Shown here: piece by piece, positions 5,640 through 8,745 of the stretch
Layout: each line of letters starts with the position of its first letter
Numbering within the stretch: the stretch's first letter is position 1
NCBI GenBank assembly: GCA_946623485.1
Contig: CAMORF010000077.1
Coordinates: 1 to 8,745 of the forward strand
Direction of reading: 5' to 3'
DNA: 8,745 nucleotides
Source of the DNA: an uncultured Clostridia bacterium
Lineage (GTDB): Bacteria; Bacillota; Clostridia; Lachnospirales; Lachnospiraceae
Program-made: the position numbers and the translations under genes
Notes under the pieces: model-generated
Database searches by the model: none
Told to the model about the DNA's origin: nothing
The model's input: the letters and a program-made list of their open reading frames with translations, nothing else

Positions 5640-5712
5640 TGGAGACGGCAGGACTTGAACCTGTGACCTACTACACGTCAAGCAGTTGCTCTCCCAGCTG
5701 AGCTACGTCTCC
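5640..5712 (-). tRNA. tRNA-Val (anticodon GAC)
   Basis: The 73-base cloverleaf is complete. The acceptor GGAGACG pairs with CGTCTCC; the D-arm is GCTC-AGCTGGGA-GAGC; the anticodon stem is ACTGC/GTAGT with loop TTGACGT, giving GAC at 34-36, which reads GUC and GUU valine codons; the variable loop is AGGTC; the T-arm has loop TTCAAGT. The discriminator is A and CCA is not encoded. Two details differ from a perfect cloverleaf: a G-T wobble in the anticodon stem and an A-C mismatch closing the T-stem (49-65). It stands alone with its own promoter and terminator. Confidence 0.95.
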
Positions 5713-5740
5713 ATGACTGCTTTGTATCTCGTACTTGCTT

Positions 5741-5769
5741 ACTATGCCACAACCCGAAAAAAAATGCAA
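5741..5769 (-). promoter_or_regulatory. tRNA-Val promoter inside an inverted repeat
   Basis: TTGCAT (5769-5764), 17 bases, CATAGT (5746-5741) on the minus strand. The start would be about 20 bases before the mature tRNA. The promoter lies between perfect eight-base inverted arms, GTACTTGC (5731-5738) and GCAAGTAC (5766-5773). One arm overlaps most of the -35 element, the other covers the expected start point. Confidence 0.8.
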
Positions 5770-5773
5770 GTAC

Positions 5774-5909
5774 TTTTTTCATTTCCTCAGGACAATCTCT
5801 TAATAGCATTTTAAATCATTAAAGTGCATTACTCTGACATAAGGAGCTGTCCATATCTCGAACAGCTCCTCTTGTTTCAGCCCGGTTCATATCTCCAGAC
5901 CATGCTTCT
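5774..5909. other. Gap between protease tail and tRNA promoter, with one hairpin
   Basis: No gene is supported. AGGAGCTGT (5842-5850) pairs with ACAGCTCCT (5862-5870) around 11 bases. It is the best candidate 3' end for the protease transcript, but on the minus strand it is followed by TATGTC and not by a T-run, so it is weak as an intrinsic terminator. On the plus strand CTTGTTTC follows. Confidence 0.45.
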
Positions 5910-5994
5910 TCACTTCTTTACAATCTTGCCTTTGAAGCCTGCCTTTCTCAGTTTCTTCTGAACCTTCTAAGGAGCGTCCTCCCCTGTTTCATCC
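5910..5994 (-). pseudogene. Broken C-terminal tail, frameshifted from the protease and cut by an in-frame TAG
   Basis: Immediately past the protease stop, another frame reads KRKDETGEDAP, then TAG (5969-5967), then KVQKKLRKAGFKGKIVKK and TGA (5912-5910). The Lys-rich, evenly spaced second part looks like a real basic protein end. Deleting one base in the last protease codons would join PLLE to RKDETGEDAP in frame. A second change, at the TAG, would be needed to extend to the basic end. It could be the lost tail of this protease or the end of a decayed gene. The codon pattern supports past coding, but homology could not be checked. Confidence 0.45.
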
Positions 5995-8436
5995 TTACGC
6001 TTCCAGCAGTGGCAGCCAGTAATGCGCCTGGTACAGGTCTGTCAGGCGGACCGTATAGAGCATGCGTTCTTCGCCGGTAATGGTCATATTCGCAACCGTA
6101 AGCTGTCCATCCTCCGGAACGGTAATCGCTTCTCCAAGGCGATAGCTTCCTTCAAAAGATCCCTTATAAGTAAAGTAATCGCAGATCATCTGGATGGTGT
6201 CGCCGCCGGAAAGAGGGGTATACCCCTTCTCCTGCACGCCTGTGGACAGCACCCGCTCAGCGCCGAGCACGGTATCCTCGCCGGTTTCCTCATTGAATTC
6301 AACGATCAGGTTGATCCTGTCTCCATTCAGCAATGCCGGGATGAATTTTCTTGTGATGTAAAGCCCGTCGCCGTCTTCATCCTCATCACTGATCGGATAA
6401 ACAGCCGCAGGCTGCCCATTGAGTGTAAGCCAGGTTCCATTCCAGGCATCGATCAGATCCCCATCCTCTGTATAGGACAGGACATTGTCAAGGCCAAGGT
6501 CCAGATAGCCGCCGCCATCATCCACAAACACCTCAAGCTCCACAGCAGTGATCTGATCCCACATCTCTTCATCAAGCAAAAGCACCTGTTTCCCATCCTT
6601 TTGGGTCAGTGCCAGCTCTGTGGAGCTGACGGGGGCACGTCCGAAGAGCAGGTCGGCCGCCAGGCTCAGCAGACTTCCGCCGACGGAAGGGTCCTCCTGC
6701 ACCTCATCCGACCAGATAGACGAATAGTTATTTCCGCCATAATACTGGCCGTCCGTCGAAGCGTATCCTCCGGTCAGAATGTCCAGAAGGCTTCCGGAAG
6801 AAGATGTATATGCCCCGCCGTACGGATCGTAAGAGGCGTCATAGGAGCCGTAACCGCTTCCATAGGATGACCCCTGGGAGCCGTAAGCATTTTCATAGGA
6901 GGATCCCTGAGGGCTGCCATAGAGCGCTCCGTATCCCGCCTGGGAGAGCAGGCCATAGAGGTCTGACTGGCTCATGCTGTCATAGGAATCATAGGTATCA
7001 TAGCTGTCGGTATAAGCATCGGCTGCAGATCCGAACAGTGCATCCAGCAGGCTTGTTGTCTGGGAAGTGTCGTAGCTTCCGTCTGCGCTGCTTCCGGATC
7101 CCAGGAGGATGTCCATCAGGCTTCCTGAGGAATTTCCCCAGCTTTGCGCAGAGCTGGCAGCGATCTGCCCGGACTGCTCCATCGTCGCATAGGTACGGAT
7201 CCCCTCCGTCCAGCCGGAATCCACGCCGATGTCCTCACACAGGCTGATCATGGAATTCACGCTTCTGAGGCTGGAATTGGGGAAATAAATGCTGAGCCCG
7301 TATGCATTGGATACATGGTTCACACGGTTGTATTTGACTGCGGACCGGGCCGCTTCCGCCAGCTTTCTGCTCTCCGCAGTGCCGAGGCGATTGCAGAAAT
7401 CAACCAGGTCAACCTGATCAAGCCTGCTGGAGGGCGCGAATTCCCGGCATGCGTTCCTCGCCTTGGCCACGCTCATGTAATCCTTCTGCTTCAGCATCTG
7501 CGTCAGGCCGCTCCCAAAGGAAGCCAGGCACTTTGACACGATTCCGTCCAGCTCGGACAGGTCCGTCACCGACAGGGTCGTCCCCGTGGTCGATGCATAC
7601 ATCACATTTTTCGCCGTAAAGTCATCGCAGATCTGCCTTCCAAGATTCAGCGTATTGGTAGAGGAATTCTCATTCAGCATCTTCAGCCAGTTGGTGTAAT
7701 ACCAGCCGGTCCCGGGCTCCGATTCCTCGCTCGCGATCATGTAATCCGCGTACGGCTCGATTGCGATTGCTGTTTCCAGGGTAGCCATCAGGCAGGCGTC
7801 AAACCCGATGAAATCAAATTTCACGCCCCCGCTTTTCAGCGCCTTCGCGATCTCTCCGATATTCATCGTGTCATTCGGATAATTCTCATCATGCCCGAAT
7901 CCACTTACCGATCCGCCCCCATGGTCCCAGAAGATCAGAAGATACCGGTCTGCCGGCGCCTTCATTTTGCAGAACTGGATAAAATCAGCCAGTTCTGTTT
8001 CCTCCGTCATCGGCGCAAGCCGCTTTTCCTCCAAAAGAGCAATTCCCTCACTGCTCACATCCCAGCGCTGCAGCTTCTTCGCGCTGATCACAGAATTGCG
8101 CCATCTCCTGCATCCGCCGGTTTCCACAATCACATTTACCTTCGGATTGTCTATGCCGCCATAGACCATCTCATTCAGGTCCGCCGTTGCCATGCCGCTC
8201 TTGCTTTCAAGGTCCGAGCCAAGCATGTAAACCATGAGCGTAACCTTATCCTTGCCCTTTCCGCGCAGCTTCGTATATTTTCCCCGCGCACCGGACGCGA
8301 CCAGCCCGTCTACCTGTGTATCGTTGGTATCCGTCCCCTTCGCGTACGCCCCCTGGCATATCAGCCCTGCCGCAAAAGCCGCCAGCAACACAACGCACCT
8401 GAGCCATCTCATTTTCTTCATGATTCCTTCTTTCAT
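5995..8436 (-). CDS. Secreted clostripain-family cysteine peptidase (C11) with a Ser/Tyr/Gly-rich insert
   Basis: The 813-residue protein is predicted to be exported and to cleave after basic residues, as known C11 peptidases do. A signal peptide (hydrophobic core at about 14-27, cleavage after AYA at about 32) leads to the caspase-like domain: VTLMVYMLGSDLES (65-78), catalytic His172 in FWDHGGG, catalytic Cys215 in GFDACLMA, then ASEESEPGTGWYY (235-247). The C11 region runs to about 417. A low-complexity insert follows (about 420-600), then a C-terminal region (602-813) rich in acidic and aromatic residues. Start choice: the ATG at 8436 overlaps the upstream stop as ATGA with GGAGAAGGAG before it; ATG at 8421 is an alternative. 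It is far longer than classical clostripain, mainly through the insert and C-terminal part. The natural substrate is unknown. Confidence 0.93.
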   Translation of the reverse strand: MKEGIMKKMRWLRCVVLLAAFAAGLICQGAYAKGTDTNDTQVDGLVASGARGKYTKLRGKGKDKVTLMVYMLGSDLESKSGMATADLNEMVYGGIDNPKVNVIVETGGCRRWRNSVISAKKLQRWDVSSEGIALLEEKRLAPMTEETELADFIQFCKMKAPADRYLLIFWDHGGGSVSGFGHDENYPNDTMNIGEIAKALKSGGVKFDFIGFDACLMATLETAIAIEPYADYMIASEESEPGTGWYYTNWLKMLNENSSTNTLNLGRQICDDFTAKNVMYASTTGTTLSVTDLSELDGIVSKCLASFGSGLTQMLKQKDYMSVAKARNACREFAPSSRLDQVDLVDFCNRLGTAESRKLAEAARSAVKYNRVNHVSNAYGLSIYFPNSSLRSVNSMISLCEDIGVDSGWTEGIRTYATMEQSGQIAASSAQSWGNSSGSLMDILLGSGSSADGSYDTSQTTSLLDALFGSAADAYTDSYDTYDSYDSMSQSDLYGLLSQAGYGALYGSPQGSSYENAYGSQGSSYGSGYGSYDASYDPYGGAYTSSSGSLLDILTGGYASTDGQYYGGNNYSSIWSDEVQEDPSVGGSLLSLAADLLFGRAPVSSTELALTQKDGKQVLLLDEEMWDQITAVELEVFVDDGGGYLDLGLDNVLSYTEDGDLIDAWNGTWLTLNGQPAAVYPISDEDEDGDGLYITRKFIPALLNGDRINLIVEFNEETGEDTVLGAERVLSTGVQEKGYTPLSGGDTIQMICDYFTYKGSFEGSYRLGEAITVPEDGQLTVANMTITGEERMLYTVRLTDLYQAHYWLPLLEA
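6637..7179 (-). repeat. Low-complexity coding segment with LLDxLxG units inside the protease
   Basis: Residues about 420-600 are made of Ser, Tyr, Gly, Asp and Ala. Within them SLMDILLGSG (439-448), SLLDALFGSA (462-471) and SLLDILTGGY (549-558) are spaced copies of one unit, with a looser SLLSLAADLLFG (588-599). Between them lie YD.YDSYD and GSQGSSYGSGYGSYDASYDPYGG. At DNA level short words such as CATAGGA and GGATCCCTG recur. It is probably a flexible or assembly-prone linker between the peptidase and C-terminal regions. Confidence 0.75.
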
Positions 8437-8582
8437 GACTCCTTCTCCGAGCTTTTTTCCTGCTGCCTGTCCTGCGCTTCTCTCTGGGAAGCGCGGAGCT
8501 GGGATTCCACTTTTTCTCCCTTCTTCACCTCCGCCGTGCCTTCAACAACCTTCACCTTCCTGCTGTGTGGTCTGTCCGCCAT
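8433..8582 (-). CDS. Small charged protein translationally coupled to the clostripain gene
   Basis: A 49-residue protein begins MADRPHSRKVKVVEGTAEVK and ends in a Gln/Glu/Lys/Arg-rich tail (REAQDRQQEKSSEKES). AAGGAGG (8588-8594) lies five bases before the ATG, the best ribosome binding site in this part of the window. Its stop TGA overlaps the protease ATG as ATGA, so the two are almost certainly one operon and coupled. There is no signal peptide, membrane segment or Cys. Residues 1-20 look more constrained than the low-complexity tail, which may form a helix. From memory, unverified, similar starts (RPHxR..V..G...V.KxG) occur in small clostridial proteins with Gly-rich tails. A cytoplasmic partner, chaperone or regulator of the protease is possible; nothing in the sequence proves a function. 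Confidence 0.75.
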   Translation of the reverse strand: MADRPHSRKVKVVEGTAEVKKGEKVESQLRASQREAQDRQQEKSSEKES

Positions 8583-8745
8583 ATTCTCCTCCTTCTCTTG
8601 CACTTAGTACCTGTTCAGAAATAAGCTGATCATCTTGCGTGTCTAATTTTCCGATTGCGTCGTCAGAAAGCCTCGCTGCAGCGCTTTCGGATCAGGCATT
8701 CCTTTCCTTGGAAAGCAAAACCATATTTCAGGATATTCTCTGCCG
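8583..8745. other. Region upstream of the protease operon: repeat and hairpin, no confident gene
   Basis: Two minus-strand frames stay open from the window edge, to TGA at 8663-8665 and to TAG at 8643-8645. Neither can be judged on its 30 or so residues, and both stops fall inside repeat-like sequence. GAAAGC (8666-8671) with GCTTTC (8683-8688) enclose the palindrome CGCTGCAGCG (8674-8683). No clear promoter for the small gene is visible. Confidence 0.4.
8631..8657 (+). repeat. Interspersed repeat, copy 2 of a 27-base segment
   Basis: It matches 5515-5541 at 24 of 27 positions. The surrounding sequence, from the TTCAGAAATAAGCTGATCA before it to the hairpin after it, may be part of a larger element, of which the 3340-3402 region retains pieces. 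Confidence 0.55.

Noticed and set aside
5519..5701. Plus-strand 60-codon frame
   Set aside because: It runs across the terminator and antisense to the tRNA gene and has no ribosome binding site.
6022..6870. Plus-strand open frame of 282 codons opposite the protease
   Set aside because: It lies wholly antisense to the clostripain-family gene, and its translation shows no motif or signal; it follows from codon bias on the real strand.
6637..7179. CRISPR-like or tandem DNA repeat
   Set aside because: Repetition is irregular, in frame and explained by low-complexity protein coding; there are no constant repeats with unique spacers.
8643..8745. C-terminal end of an upstream gene at the window edge
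   Set aside because: Two different frames remain open to the edge with no recognisable motif, and the stops fall in repeat-like sequence, so no choice can be supported.

Overview
The window looks like a fragment of a low-to-moderate GC Clostridia genome, most likely Lachnospiraceae or a near relative. The evidence is the set of AAGGAGG-type ribosome binding sites, TTGACA/TATAAT promoters, a clostripain-family secreted protease, a BMP-type nucleoside ABC transporter and a tRNA gene without an encoded CCA. Lineage is an inference; no marker gene fixes it. Every gene I can support lies on the minus strand, so the window reads from right to left.

Right part (about 8745 to 5910): after about 160 bases with no confident gene comes a 49-residue charged small protein (8433-8582). 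Its stop overlaps the start of an 813-residue clostripain-family (peptidase C11) protein (5995-8436) in an ATGA junction. The protease has a signal peptide, the His and Cys catalytic motifs, a roughly 180-residue Ser/Tyr/Gly-rich insert with repeated LLDxLxG units, and a C-terminal region. Just past its stop is a broken reading frame that looks like a lost C-terminal tail.

Middle part (5769 to 5599): a single tRNA-Val(GAC) with its own promoter and a strong bidirectional terminator.

Left part (5473 to 1): genes for nucleoside uptake and salvage. A near-consensus promoter (5445-5473) drives a transcript with a leader of about 215 bases. The leader holds at least four hairpins, two of them closed by GNRA tetraloops on the minus strand, and ends at a PfkB-family kinase (4297-5220). 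Next comes deoD, a purine nucleoside phosphorylase (3429-4136), with its own promoter and a likely operator. After a 379-base gap comes an ABC transporter operon: a BMP-family substrate-binding protein (1982-3049), a two-domain ATPase (269-1813) and the first 90 residues of a permease (1-272), which runs off the window. An intrinsic terminator-like hairpin between binding protein and ATPase probably makes the binding protein more abundant.

Taken together, the transporter would import nucleosides, DeoD would split purine nucleosides into base and (deoxy)ribose-1-phosphate, and the PfkB kinase could phosphorylate a nucleoside or sugar from the same pathway. The most unusual items are the structured kinase leader RNA, the small gene coupled to the protease, the broken tail after the protease, and short similar intergenic segments that may be copies of an interspersed repeat.
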